In this document: piece by piece, positions 1 to 5,557 of the stretch
Position numbering within the stretch: position 1 is the stretch's first letter
Layout: each line of letters starts with the position of its first letter
NCBI GenBank assembly: GCA_030636255.1
Contig: DAOVXH010000104.1
Coordinates: 1-6,445 of the forward strand
Source of the DNA: Methanomassiliicoccales archaeon
Lineage (GTDB): Archaea > Thermoplasmatota > Thermoplasmata > SG8-5
Direction of reading: 5' to 3'
Length of the DNA: 6,445 bases
Made by a program: the position numbers and the translations under genes
Notes under the pieces: generated by a model
Seen by the model: the letters and a program-made list of their open reading frames with translations, nothing else
What the model was told of the DNA's origin: nothing
The model's database searches: none

Positions 1-770
1 ATTGTCATTAGGCCAGCAGTGCCAATAATCACAACGTCCATCATTGCATAATCAAAACCGTGTTCATGAAGAATATTGGCTCGGTTTTTCATTGTCTCAA
101 TGTCTGCTGTTATGTTGATGAAAGCTCCTTTTCTTTCGCCAGTCTCGGTTTCAGCCTTGTCCCGATATTTTGCCATTAGTTTTACCCGCTCATCAAATTT
201 ATTGAAGCTGGTACTGGTAAGATTCTCATCATCCTTCACAAAGTCAAAGCCGCCCATCCAGGTTTCGAAACCGATTTCGGCATGCTCCTGGGCGCTGAAT
301 CCGATCTTGGGCTTTGGAACAGCTCCAGTTAGCGGTCGTTTCGGCACCTTCCAGCGTTTTCGGATGCCGTCCATCCCCAGCAGCGGTCCTTCGAAGTGTT
401 TGATATAACTGGCTGGAAGTGAAACATCAATCAATCGTAAATTATCAACGCCCTTCATGCCGAAGATGTTTCCTGCAATACCGGATTTTAACTGGCAGAA
501 GTTTCCAGGCTCCCACAGTTCCTTGGGGTAGGCAACTTTCAGATAATTACCTTCAATTTCAAATGCTGTTGCCTGAAGTCCTTTCATCCGGTCTGGCAAT
601 GTAGCAAGGGTGGTCCATGTGCCAGTGGAGCTTTCAGATGCAATTCTTCCGGCAGATTCTTCCTGGCTCATGCCTCGGGGCGGTTCAAAGTAGAACAATA
701 CCACCAATTCATCCCTGTCAGGCTCATAATTCAAATCAACAAACTCATCATACCAATCAATCTTCGCCAT
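1..770 (-). CDS. rbcL: Form III ribulose-1,5-bisphosphate carboxylase/oxygenase large subunit, N-terminal 256 residues (cut by window edge)
   Basis: RuBisCO carboxylates ribulose 1,5-bisphosphate to give two 3-phosphoglycerates. In archaea the form III enzyme usually works in AMP/nucleoside salvage with AMP phosphorylase and ribose-1,5-bisphosphate isomerase, neither of which is in this window. Seen: the N-terminal domain (about 1-140) carries ESSTGTW at 46-52, whose Glu46 matches spinach Glu60, and GNIFG at 100-104, whose Asn101 matches Asn123. The barrel opens with PKPKIG at 152-157, where Lys153 and Lys155 match Lys175 and Lys177. FVKDDEN at 177-183 supplies the carbamylated Lys179 and metal ligands Asp181 and Glu182. 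All catalytic residues expected in this half are intact. Loop 6 and the C-terminal active-site residues lie beyond the window. The short N-terminus and the VPKPK spelling look archaeal form III (Archaeoglobus-like), not form I, II or RuBisCO-like protein; this is from memory of the family. The ATG at 770 is supported by a TATA box at about -24 to -37. Codons stay open to the edge. Confidence 0.95.
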   Translation of the reverse strand, partial: MAKIDWYDEFVDLNYEPDRDELVVLFYFEPPRGMSQEESAGRIASESSTGTWTTLATLPDRMKGLQATAFEIEGNYLKVAYPKELWEPGNFCQLKSGIAGNIFGMKGVDNLRLIDVSLPASYIKHFEGPLLGMDGIRKRWKVPKRPLTGAVPKPKIGFSAQEHAEIGFETWMGGFDFVKDDENLTSTSFNKFDERVKLMAKYRDKAETETGERKGAFINITADIETMKNRANILHEHGFDYAMMDVVIIGTAGLMT

Positions 771-793
771 GATACTGTAATGTGTTTGCAGTG

Positions 794-807
794 GTATAAA
801 TATATTT
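794..807 (-). promoter_or_regulatory. TATA box of the RuBisCO gene, leaderless or near-leaderless transcript
   Basis: On the minus strand the 53-base gap after the ABC permease stop contains AAATATATTTATAC. The core ATTTATAC lies 24-31 bases before the ATG at 770, about where an archaeal TATA box sits relative to a transcription start. The mRNA would therefore begin at or within a few bases of the start codon, and no Shine-Dalgarno sequence is visible. This indicates that RuBisCO is transcribed separately from the ABC transporter genes upstream. Confidence 0.7.
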
Positions 808-823
808 CTGGAGGGCCAATTGT

Positions 824-1588
824 TTACGGCTCGCGCCACCTTGCTTTTTTCACTACCAATATGCTGAATATAATTACGGTTCCGATAAGTGCCAGCCAGT
901 GCAGCATAACAGCATCAGCATCCCAGGGTGTAATCTCGGTTGCATACCTTATGAGTGCTGCTGCATTTGTGGTGGGCAAAATATAGGCAATCCACGAGAG
1001 ATCCATTCCATTAATGTCAGTCAGCATCTTCTCCGAATAATACACAGGAGGCAGGAACACGAACAGAAAGCTCAACAGGTTGGCCAATACTCCCAATGTG
1101 TTGGGGCTGGTCTTATGCTGATATGTTGCTATTGTGAATCCGATTACTGCCAATCCAAGCCAGCATAATATCATTGAAGCCATAACCACCAGGATGGACA
1201 TGAAATCAAATAATCCTCGATAAATGCCCAGGCCCACGAATGCTGCAAATCCTGGAAGTGCGAATATTAATGCGCCAAGAGTAAGACCCATGGCATAGGA
1301 TAATGGATGAACCGGCATGGCAACCATCATCTCCTTGAGCTTGACATATCTGTCCCAGGTTATGTCTTGAATCGATGCGCTGATACCCAGAAATCCAATG
1401 CTGGAGACGATGACACCTATGAGTCCTGTGTTAATCATTTCCTCTCCACCAAACAGCACTATGAAAAACAATGGGATGGCTGCCAATCCGATGAGCAGAA
1501 CCAGCATAAGCGGCTGCCTTTTCAGGTCAGGAATCGACTTCAGCCAGGCAATTGTAAATATGTCTTTTATTATCTTCTTGAAATTCAT
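824..1588 (-). CDS. ABC-2 type transporter permease
   Basis: This is a membrane subunit of an ABC exporter, 254 residues, the usual size for ABC-2 permeases of the NodJ/DrrB type. About six hydrophobic segments are visible: roughly 27-46, 55-73, 100-121, 129-155, 165-184 and 229-247. The motif pair FLPPVYYS (178-185) and LPTTNAAALIR (204-214) before the last segment matches the ABC-2 permease signature region. The N-terminus is a short amphipathic cytoplasmic stretch, and the C-terminus ends in a basic tail (KKARWREP). Its ATG overlaps the TGA of the ATPase gene by four bases (ATGA at 1585-1588), so the two are very probably translationally coupled and expressed 1:1. No second permease is adjacent, so a homodimer with two ATPase copies is likely (inference). 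The substrate cannot be read from the sequence; drugs, lipids, polysaccharide or a small peptide are all possible. Confidence 0.88.
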   Translation of the reverse strand: MNFKKIIKDIFTIAWLKSIPDLKRQPLMLVLLIGLAAIPLFFIVLFGGEEMINTGLIGVIVSSIGFLGISASIQDITWDRYVKLKEMMVAMPVHPLSYAMGLTLGALIFALPGFAAFVGLGIYRGLFDFMSILVVMASMILCWLGLAVIGFTIATYQHKTSPNTLGVLANLLSFLFVFLPPVYYSEKMLTDINGMDLSWIAYILPTTNAAALIRYATEITPWDADAVMLHWLALIGTVIIFSILVVKKARWREP

Positions 1589-2523
1589 TTTTGTGCCTCC
1601 TGACCAATCTCGTCAATATCTCCGCCAGCAAGGCGAACAAAAGCATCCTCCAGTGTTACCGGGGATGCTTCTGCTTGAACTCCTTTTTTCAGCATCTCCG
1701 AAACCAGCTGGACAGCTTCCTGATAGTCCTTGAGATAGACCACCAGACGGTCTCCAATCTTTGTGACTTCAGAATAGCTGGACTGATCAATTGCACTCTC
1801 TGGCGCAATAACCCGATATTTGAATGGAACTTTGGATTTAATCTCGGCAGTGGTTCCGATTGTAACCAGCTCCCCCTTGTTTATTATGCCCAGGCGGTCA
1901 GAAACCATTTCAGCTTCGTCCATCATATGGGTGGTAAGAATGATTGTCTTGCCCTGTGCTGCCCTTTCTCTCAGATTGCTCCAGACATTGCGCCGACCGA
2001 TTGCGTCCAGGCCGGAAGTTGGCTCGTCCAGCATCATCACAGGAGCATCGCTGGCGATTGTTGCGGCAATTAGCATTCGTCTTTTCTCGCCGCCGGACAT
2101 TGATTGTGCTGGCCGATCTTTCATCTCCCACATAAGCATGGCTTTTATTGCTTCTTCGGCCTTCTTTTTGGCAGTGGGCTTGTCCATGCCTCTGAGCAGG
2201 CAGAATGAGTAAGCATAGTCCCAGGGAGTAAAATTCGAATAGGCCATTGCATCCTGTGGAACCATTGCAATATTCTCTCGAACTGCAGTTGGGTTATTTA
2301 CAACACTATCGCCGAGAATGGTTGCATCTCCCTTTGATGGCATTAACTGGGTGCATAGTATCCTGAGGAACGTAGTTTTACCAGCGCCATTGGGACCTAG
2401 AAGAGTGAAAACCTCTCCCTTGCGCATCTCCAGGTCTAAACCTTTCAGTGCCTCAATCTCCTTGTCATAGGTCTTGGCCAGTCCCTTGGCGATTATGGCT
2501 GCCTCGGCGTTTTTTGCAATCAT
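1585..2523 (-). CDS. ABC-2 type transporter ATP-binding protein
   Basis: This cytoplasmic ATPase energises the permease encoded next to it. Seen, in order: Walker A GPNGAGKT at 43-50, Q-loop Gln90 (VPQD), signature MSGGE at 142-146 in place of LSGGQ, Walker B VMMLDEP at 162-168, D-loop SGLD at 170-173 and switch His199. All residues needed for ATP hydrolysis are present. After about residue 210 there is an extra C-terminal domain of some 100 residues, as in DrrA/CcmA-type ATPases of 300-330 residues. The ATG at 2523 follows a GGATGA element and a TATA box, and it leads the two-gene operon. Family membership is certain. The exported substrate is unknown, and the drug-resistance labels often given to this family would be a guess. 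Confidence 0.95.
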   Translation of the reverse strand: MIAKNAEAAIIAKGLAKTYDKEIEALKGLDLEMRKGEVFTLLGPNGAGKTTFLRILCTQLMPSKGDATILGDSVVNNPTAVRENIAMVPQDAMAYSNFTPWDYAYSFCLLRGMDKPTAKKKAEEAIKAMLMWEMKDRPAQSMSGGEKRRMLIAATIASDAPVMMLDEPTSGLDAIGRRNVWSNLRERAAQGKTIILTTHMMDEAEMVSDRLGIINKGELVTIGTTAEIKSKVPFKYRVIAPESAIDQSSYSEVTKIGDRLVVYLKDYQEAVQLVSEMLKKGVQAEASPVTLEDAFVRLAGGDIDEIGQEAQK

Positions 2524-2527
2524 CTTA

Positions 2528-2533
2528 TCATCC
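2528..2533 (-). promoter_or_regulatory. Possible Shine-Dalgarno element of the ABC ATPase gene
   Basis: GGATGA lies four bases before the ATG at 2523, a partial match to the archaeal anti-Shine-Dalgarno complement (GGAGGTGATC). The TATA box here is farther upstream than in neighbouring genes, leaving room for a leader of about 10 bases that could hold this site. The match is weak. Confidence 0.35.
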
Positions 2534-2554
2534 TACACTACATTCGCTGTTCAG

Positions 2555-2565
2555 AGTATATAAGC
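2555..2565 (-). promoter_or_regulatory. TATA box of the ABC transporter operon
   Basis: GCTTATATACT on the minus strand is the clearest TATA-like sequence in the 52-base gap between the CutA stop and the ATPase ATG. Its core is 34-40 bases before the start codon. Transcription would then begin near 2531-2534 and give a leader of roughly 8-11 bases, unlike the leaderless arrangement inferred for CutA, the CDF transporter and RuBisCO. Confidence 0.6.
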
Positions 2566-2575
2566 AAACTGGAAA

Positions 2576-2905
2576 TTAGTTACCACTTTTACTGCTTGAA
2601 TTTTCCTCTACCCAGTCCAGATAATCCTTGCTGCCCCCAAGTATAGGCAGGGCTATTATCTCTGGAACATCATAGGAATGCAGTTCTTTCACCCTGGAAA
2701 CAACCCTGTCAAGGTTGCTGGCTAGTGTTTTGCAAGTGAGCATTACCTCGGCCTCATTTTCAATATTATCCTGCCATCTATAAATCGACTGCACAGGGAA
2801 TCGGTTGGCACAGGCAATAAGCTTCTCATCAACAAGGGTATGAGAAAGCATACTGGCCTCCTGGTCATTAGGTGCCGTGATAATTACCAGAATAAACTTT
2901 TCCAT
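2576..2905 (-). CDS. cutA: CutA-like divalent cation tolerance protein
   Basis: CutA proteins are small, very stable trimers of ferredoxin-like fold, originally linked to copper tolerance in E. coli. Their true biochemical role is unsettled, and archaeal members are common. Seen, numbering from the chosen ATG: the first strand FILVIITAPN (4-13), LIACAN (29-34) with the conserved Ala-Cys, YRWQDNIENEAE (42-53) matching the family YxWxGxIEEExE region, and HSYDVPEIIALPI (76-88) matching the HPYExPEI region. The length is 109 residues, usual for the family. An upstream TTG would add seven residues, but the ATG at 2905 is preferred because family members begin just before the first strand and a TATA box sits 23-30 bases upstream. 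The C-terminus ends in a short Ser-rich tail. It follows the CDF transporter by 29 bases but appears to have its own promoter. Confidence 0.92.
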   Translation of the reverse strand: MEKFILVIITAPNDQEASMLSHTLVDEKLIACANRFPVQSIYRWQDNIENEAEVMLTCKTLASNLDRVVSRVKELHSYDVPEIIALPILGGSKDYLDWVEENSSSKSGN

Positions 2906-2926
2906 GGCTGATGATAGGCGATTCAA

Positions 2927-2941
2927 CTAATAAATCATTTG
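2927..2941 (-). promoter_or_regulatory. TATA box and upstream element of cutA, overlapping the CDF stop codon
   Basis: On the minus strand CAAATGATTTAT (2930-2941) continues into TAG. ATTTATTA is 23-30 bases before the ATG at 2905, the position expected for a leaderless transcript. The element includes the TGA stop of the CDF gene (2935-2937), so one stretch of DNA serves both purposes. The same 12 bases occur at the CDF promoter. Confidence 0.65.
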
Positions 2942-3861
2942 ACCGGGCAGGCCCCGCCTTCAAAAATATCTGGCTCAATGTAAATTGTTAACTTAATATC
3001 CACCTGGCTTCGCATTGATTCTTCCAGGGAATTGATGGCCTTGGCAACGCCTTCGGTGTCCAGTTCTCCGGAAAGTTCCACCTTCACAGCAACCAGCAAT
3101 TCCTCAGGCCCAATATGCTCGGTGCGCATATGTATCAGGCGGCAAACATCCGGATGCTGGCCAATGGCCTTTTCCAGCTTCTGAATCGTTTCCTCGGTGG
3201 CAGACTCCCCAAGCAATAATGAGCGCATCTCAACACCCAGTATAATTGCGATTATGCCCAGAAGTATACCAATTGAAAGGCTACCCATTGCATCGAATGC
3301 CGGGTCACCGGTAATCATTGCCAGGCCAATACCTACCAGAGCCAGAACAAGACCAATCAATGCGCCAATGTCCTCCAGCAGAACCACTGGTAGTTCAGGG
3401 ACCTTTGATTTGCGGATGAATTCCCACCAGGTCATATCGCCCTTCGCCTTTTTGGATTCGATGACTGCGATTCTCAGGGAGAACATCTCCAAAACTATGG
3501 CTATGGCCAGTATGCCAATGGCCAAGAAATGGTCTTCCAGTTCATGGGGATGTATTAGTTTGCTAATTCCTTCATAGATTGCGAAGAGTGAGCCCAGGGA
3601 AAATATAATCATGGCAACAATGAAGCTCCAGAAATATCTTTCACGGCCATATCCGAAGGGGTGCTCTTTACTGCGTTCCTTCTTGGCCATCTTTCCCCCG
3701 AGGATAAGCAAACCTTGATTGGAAGTATCAGCAAAGGAATGAATTGCTTCAGCCAGCATTGATGCTGCACCGGTAAACATGAACCCGATTACCTTGGCAA
3801 TGGCTATGCCTAGATTTGCAAAAAATGCAGCAACTATGGCCTTCCTGCTTCCGCCTTCCAT
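2935..3861 (-). CDS. Cation diffusion facilitator family transporter, SLC30A9/ZnT9-like
   Basis: CDF proteins move Zn2+ or similar divalent metals out of the cytoplasm, usually in exchange for protons. Seen, numbered from the chosen ATG: transmembrane segments near 9-29, 32-56, 79-97, 112-134, 158-180 and 190-212, then a cytoplasmic domain of about 90 residues. TM2 has HSFAD (His41, Asp45). TM5 carries VVLLEDIGALIG (159-170) with Glu163-Asp164 instead of the HxxxD of bacterial YiiP. This, along with SMLAEAIHSFADTSNQ and ITGDPAFDAMGSL, resembles human SLC30A9 as I recall it. The start is uncertain. In-frame ATG at 3921 and TTG at 3927 would add 20-22 residues with no family-like character. The ATG at 3861 sits just before TM1 and has a TATA box at -22 to -29, so it is preferred. 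The neighbouring cutA shares its promoter motif. The transported metal is not determined by the sequence; zinc is most likely. Confidence 0.9.
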   Translation of the reverse strand: MEGGSRKAIVAAFFANLGIAIAKVIGFMFTGAASMLAEAIHSFADTSNQGLLILGGKMAKKERSKEHPFGYGRERYFWSFIVAMIIFSLGSLFAIYEGISKLIHPHELEDHFLAIGILAIAIVLEMFSLRIAVIESKKAKGDMTWWEFIRKSKVPELPVVLLEDIGALIGLVLALVGIGLAMITGDPAFDAMGSLSIGILLGIIAIILGVEMRSLLLGESATEETIQKLEKAIGQHPDVCRLIHMRTEHIGPEELLVAVKVELSGELDTEGVAKAINSLEESMRSQVDIKLTIYIEPDIFEGGACPVK

Positions 3862-3881
3862 TGACCCTGGAATGTGAGATT

Positions 3882-3896
3882 GGCATAAATCATTTG
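3882..3896 (-). promoter_or_regulatory. TATA box and upstream element of the CDF transporter gene
   Basis: On the minus strand CAAATGATTTAT (3885-3896) continues into GCC. ATTTATGC lies 22-29 bases before the ATG at 3861, which fits a leaderless transcript and argues against the longer starts at 3921 or 3927, since those would place the TATA box inside the coding sequence. The 12-base element is identical to the one before cutA. Confidence 0.6.
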
Positions 3897-3916
3897 TTGG
3901 TAAACTTGGCGTAAGC

Positions 3917-3943
3917 TTCATATCCAACTATTGTCATAGGTGG
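3917..3943 (+). promoter_or_regulatory. Weak promoter/ribosome-binding region of the coiled-coil gene
   Basis: Two alternatives are visible upstream of the ATG at 3948. TTCATATC (3917-3924) lies at -24 to -31, a mediocre TATA-like sequence that would give a leaderless message. AGGTGG (3938-3943), four bases before the ATG, could act as a Shine-Dalgarno site on a leadered message. Only one would be used, and neither is strong. Confidence 0.3.
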
Positions 3944-3947
3944 CTTC

Positions 3948-4712
3948 ATGGCTGCGAAAAAGGGAACTAAAAAACCCGCTACCAAGAAAAAGGAAACAAA
4001 GAAGCCAGCTCCCAAGAAGGCTACTGCAAAGAAGACTCCCTCAGCTAAGAAATCTGCGCCAAAAAAGGCAGAGCCAAAGCCAAAACCAGTGGCTGAGCCG
4101 ACTCTGAAAAGCCTTCAGAAAACTCTGGAGAAGCTGGAAAAGGAGAACACCAAACTCAAGGAAGACATCAAGACCCTCAAAGACACTGGCAGGGAGCAGA
4201 AAAAGCAGCTCAAGAGCCTGGAAGGGAAGATGGATACCCGGGCAAAGCGCGAGGAAGTTATAATGGCAACACTGGACATCAGCACCCGAACAAAGAAGGG
4301 CCAGCGCAGTGCAATATCTGACCTCAACAGATCATTAATCAAGACAGATGAACATCTTTTAAAGCAGGGCAAGCGCATGGAGAATGTTCTTTCTGCCATC
4401 AAGAATCACCGGGAGTACCTTATCCGGTTGAACAAGCGTGTTTACAAGGAAGACCCAGTCAAGCTCATAGACATGGAGCTGGACGTAATGTGCAATACCC
4501 TGAATGTAATGGCACTCAGCGGTTTCAGCATTGACAAAGGTCTGTTCAATGATGTCAAGAAAATCCGCAAACTAATGGACAAGAAGGACATTGAGCTGTC
4601 AAAAATTAAGAAAAGAATGTCAACCTTCACCAGAAAGTTCGACGACGAGATGGAACGCTTTGACATGGAATCAATTTACAAGAAGGCGGAGCATATACCG
4701 GGGTACCGTTAA
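3948..4712 (+). CDS. Unrecognised protein: Lys/Ala/Pro-rich tail plus coiled coil plus helical C-terminal region
   Basis: I do not recognise a family, and the function is unknown. Seen: residues 1-50 contain 19 lysines among Ala, Pro, Thr and Ser, mostly as KK pairs spaced five residues apart (4, 8, 13, 18, 23, 28, 34, 39). This looks like the tail of histone H1 or of bacterial HU/Hc1-type DNA-binding proteins. Residues 53-95 form a regular heptad pattern with core positions L53, L56, L60, L63, N67, L70, I74, L77, then G81, Q84, L88, L91, M95. A polar Asn at a core site is typical of parallel dimers. Residues 100-254 are charged and predicted helical by eye, with a less charged stretch near 172-197 (DMELDVMCNTLNVMALSGFSI). 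There is no signal peptide or membrane segment. A nucleoid-associated or DNA-bridging role is inference; a ribosome- or RNA-binding role is equally possible. It is divergent from the CDF gene and convergent with the agmatinase gene. Confidence 0.85.
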   Translation: MAAKKGTKKPATKKKETKKPAPKKATAKKTPSAKKSAPKKAEPKPKPVAEPTLKSLQKTLEKLEKENTKLKEDIKTLKDTGREQKKQLKSLEGKMDTRAKREEVIMATLDISTRTKKGQRSAISDLNRSLIKTDEHLLKQGKRMENVLSAIKNHREYLIRLNKRVYKEDPVKLIDMELDVMCNTLNVMALSGFSIDKGLFNDVKKIRKLMDKKDIELSKIKKRMSTFTRKFDDEMERFDMESIYKKAEHIPGYR

Positions 4713-4715
4713 AAA
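4711..4715 (-). terminator. Possible oligo-T terminator of the aIF5A-agmatinase operon
   Basis: Immediately after the agmatinase TAA (4716-4718) the minus strand reads TTTTT. Archaeal RNA polymerase can terminate on short T runs without a hairpin. The run overlaps the stop codon of the convergent plus-strand gene, so the two transcripts must end inside or beyond each other. A run of five is short, so this is tentative. Confidence 0.3.
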
Positions 4716-5555
4716 TTATTTCTCGCTTGCTTCCTTGGCCCCAATAAAATCCCTAATCAGCTTTGCTGCCAGTGACGCGGTGTTCCCATTATCATATGGC
4801 GGGCAAACTTCCACAACATCCATGCCCACAATTCTCGGGGCCAGATGTCTTATTACATCTTTTATGACCTGGGGGTCAAGTCCATAGGGTTCAGGGGTTC
4901 CGACTCCTGGTGCATAAGACGGGTCAATTCCGTCCATGTCAATGCTGACATAGATCTTGCCTGGCATCATCTCATCAATGAGTTTGATTAATTTCTTTGT
5001 ACCAATTTTTCTAACCTGATCTGCGGTTATGTACTCAAGACCATGAATTTTAGCATCATCATATTCTTCTTTTGAGATACTTCGCACACCTACTGGCAGT
5101 ACCTTTTCTGGCGAGATGGCTTCATCAATCCGGCGGGTGGCGCAGGCATGGCTATTTTTATCGCCTTCATATTCATCCCGGTAGTCCAGATGCGCATCAA
5201 AGACCAGCACCGAAACATCGGAAAATACCTCAACCGCATATGGGGTTATTGAATGCTCTCCACCCATTAGTATAGGTACCTTTCCAGCTGCCACAATCTT
5301 TCCAACAGCATCAAATACATCAAATCGCGGATTATCAATTGGCAGGTCACCCATGTCATGTATCGGCACATCATCCAAATCTATTCCCAAATCATAAATG
5401 AATGTCTCAAAATTATAGGATTCCTGGCGTATGGCCTTGGGTGTTTTTCCAGTGCCCCGGCGATGCGTACCACTGACATCCAGGGGTATGCCTAGAATAA
5501 CATATTTACTATAACTGAACACAGCGTCTGCATCAGCAAAGGACGCTTCTTTCAT
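4716..5555 (-). CDS. speB: Agmatinase-family ureohydrolase
   Basis: Ureohydrolases use a two-manganese centre to release urea from agmatine or related guanidino compounds. All six expected metal ligands are visible: His101 in GGEHS, Asp120, His122 and Asp124 in DAHLD, and Asp206 and Asp208 in SIDMDGIDP. His136 (NSHAC) sits where the catalytic His is found, and Glu222 in GTPEP fits the substrate-binding Glu. The 279-residue length is normal. The start ATG lies two bases after the aIF5A stop, so the two are one operon. Established for the family: archaeal members act on agmatine or, in Thermococcus, on N1-aminopropylagmatine, and in Haloferax an agmatinase-like protein is reported to be needed to finish deoxyhypusine on aIF5A. 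The pairing here suggests polyamine supply for, or direct maturation of, aIF5A. Which substrate is used cannot be told from sequence; arginase is less likely given the context. Confidence 0.93.
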   Translation of the reverse strand: MKEASFADADAVFSYSKYVILGIPLDVSGTHRRGTGKTPKAIRQESYNFETFIYDLGIDLDDVPIHDMGDLPIDNPRFDVFDAVGKIVAAGKVPILMGGEHSITPYAVEVFSDVSVLVFDAHLDYRDEYEGDKNSHACATRRIDEAISPEKVLPVGVRSISKEEYDDAKIHGLEYITADQVRKIGTKKLIKLIDEMMPGKIYVSIDMDGIDPSYAPGVGTPEPYGLDPQVIKDVIRHLAPRIVGMDVVEVCPPYDNGNTASLAAKLIRDFIGAKEASEK

Positions 5556-5557
5556 GC

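Noticed and set aside
76..2212. Plus-strand open frames opposite RuBisCO and the ABC genes (for example 76-408, 1307-1603, 1591-2073, 1820-2212)
   Set aside because: They lie antisense to genes with complete, recognisable motifs, have no family-like sequence of their own and no promoter pattern.
2906..2926. TTG start for CutA seven codons earlier
   Set aside because: It would lie almost on the TATA box, and family members begin close to the first strand, as the ATG at 2905 does.
3197..3577. 126-residue plus-strand frame inside the CDF transporter
   Set aside because: It is antisense to conserved transmembrane segments; its serine/proline-rich composition is what the reverse of hydrophobic codons produces.
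3862..3927. N-terminal extension of the CDF protein from ATG 3921 or TTG 3927
   Set aside because: Disfavoured rather than excluded: the extension has no family-like features and contains the TATA element positioned for the ATG at 3861.
3956..4090. AAG-rich stretch as a DNA repeat array or CRISPR-like element
   Set aside because: The periodicity is imperfect at DNA level and fully explained by the KK-repeat protein tail; there are no spacers or palindromic repeats.
4115..4666. Minus-strand frames opposite the coiled-coil gene
   Set aside because: Their Ser/Leu/Phe-rich sequence is the mirror of Lys/Glu-rich codons; the plus-strand frame has clear heptads and a sensible start.
4697..4706. 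Inverted repeat TACCGGGGTA as a hairpin terminator
   Set aside because: The two-base loop is too small and it lies inside the coding sequence; archaeal termination does not need a hairpin.
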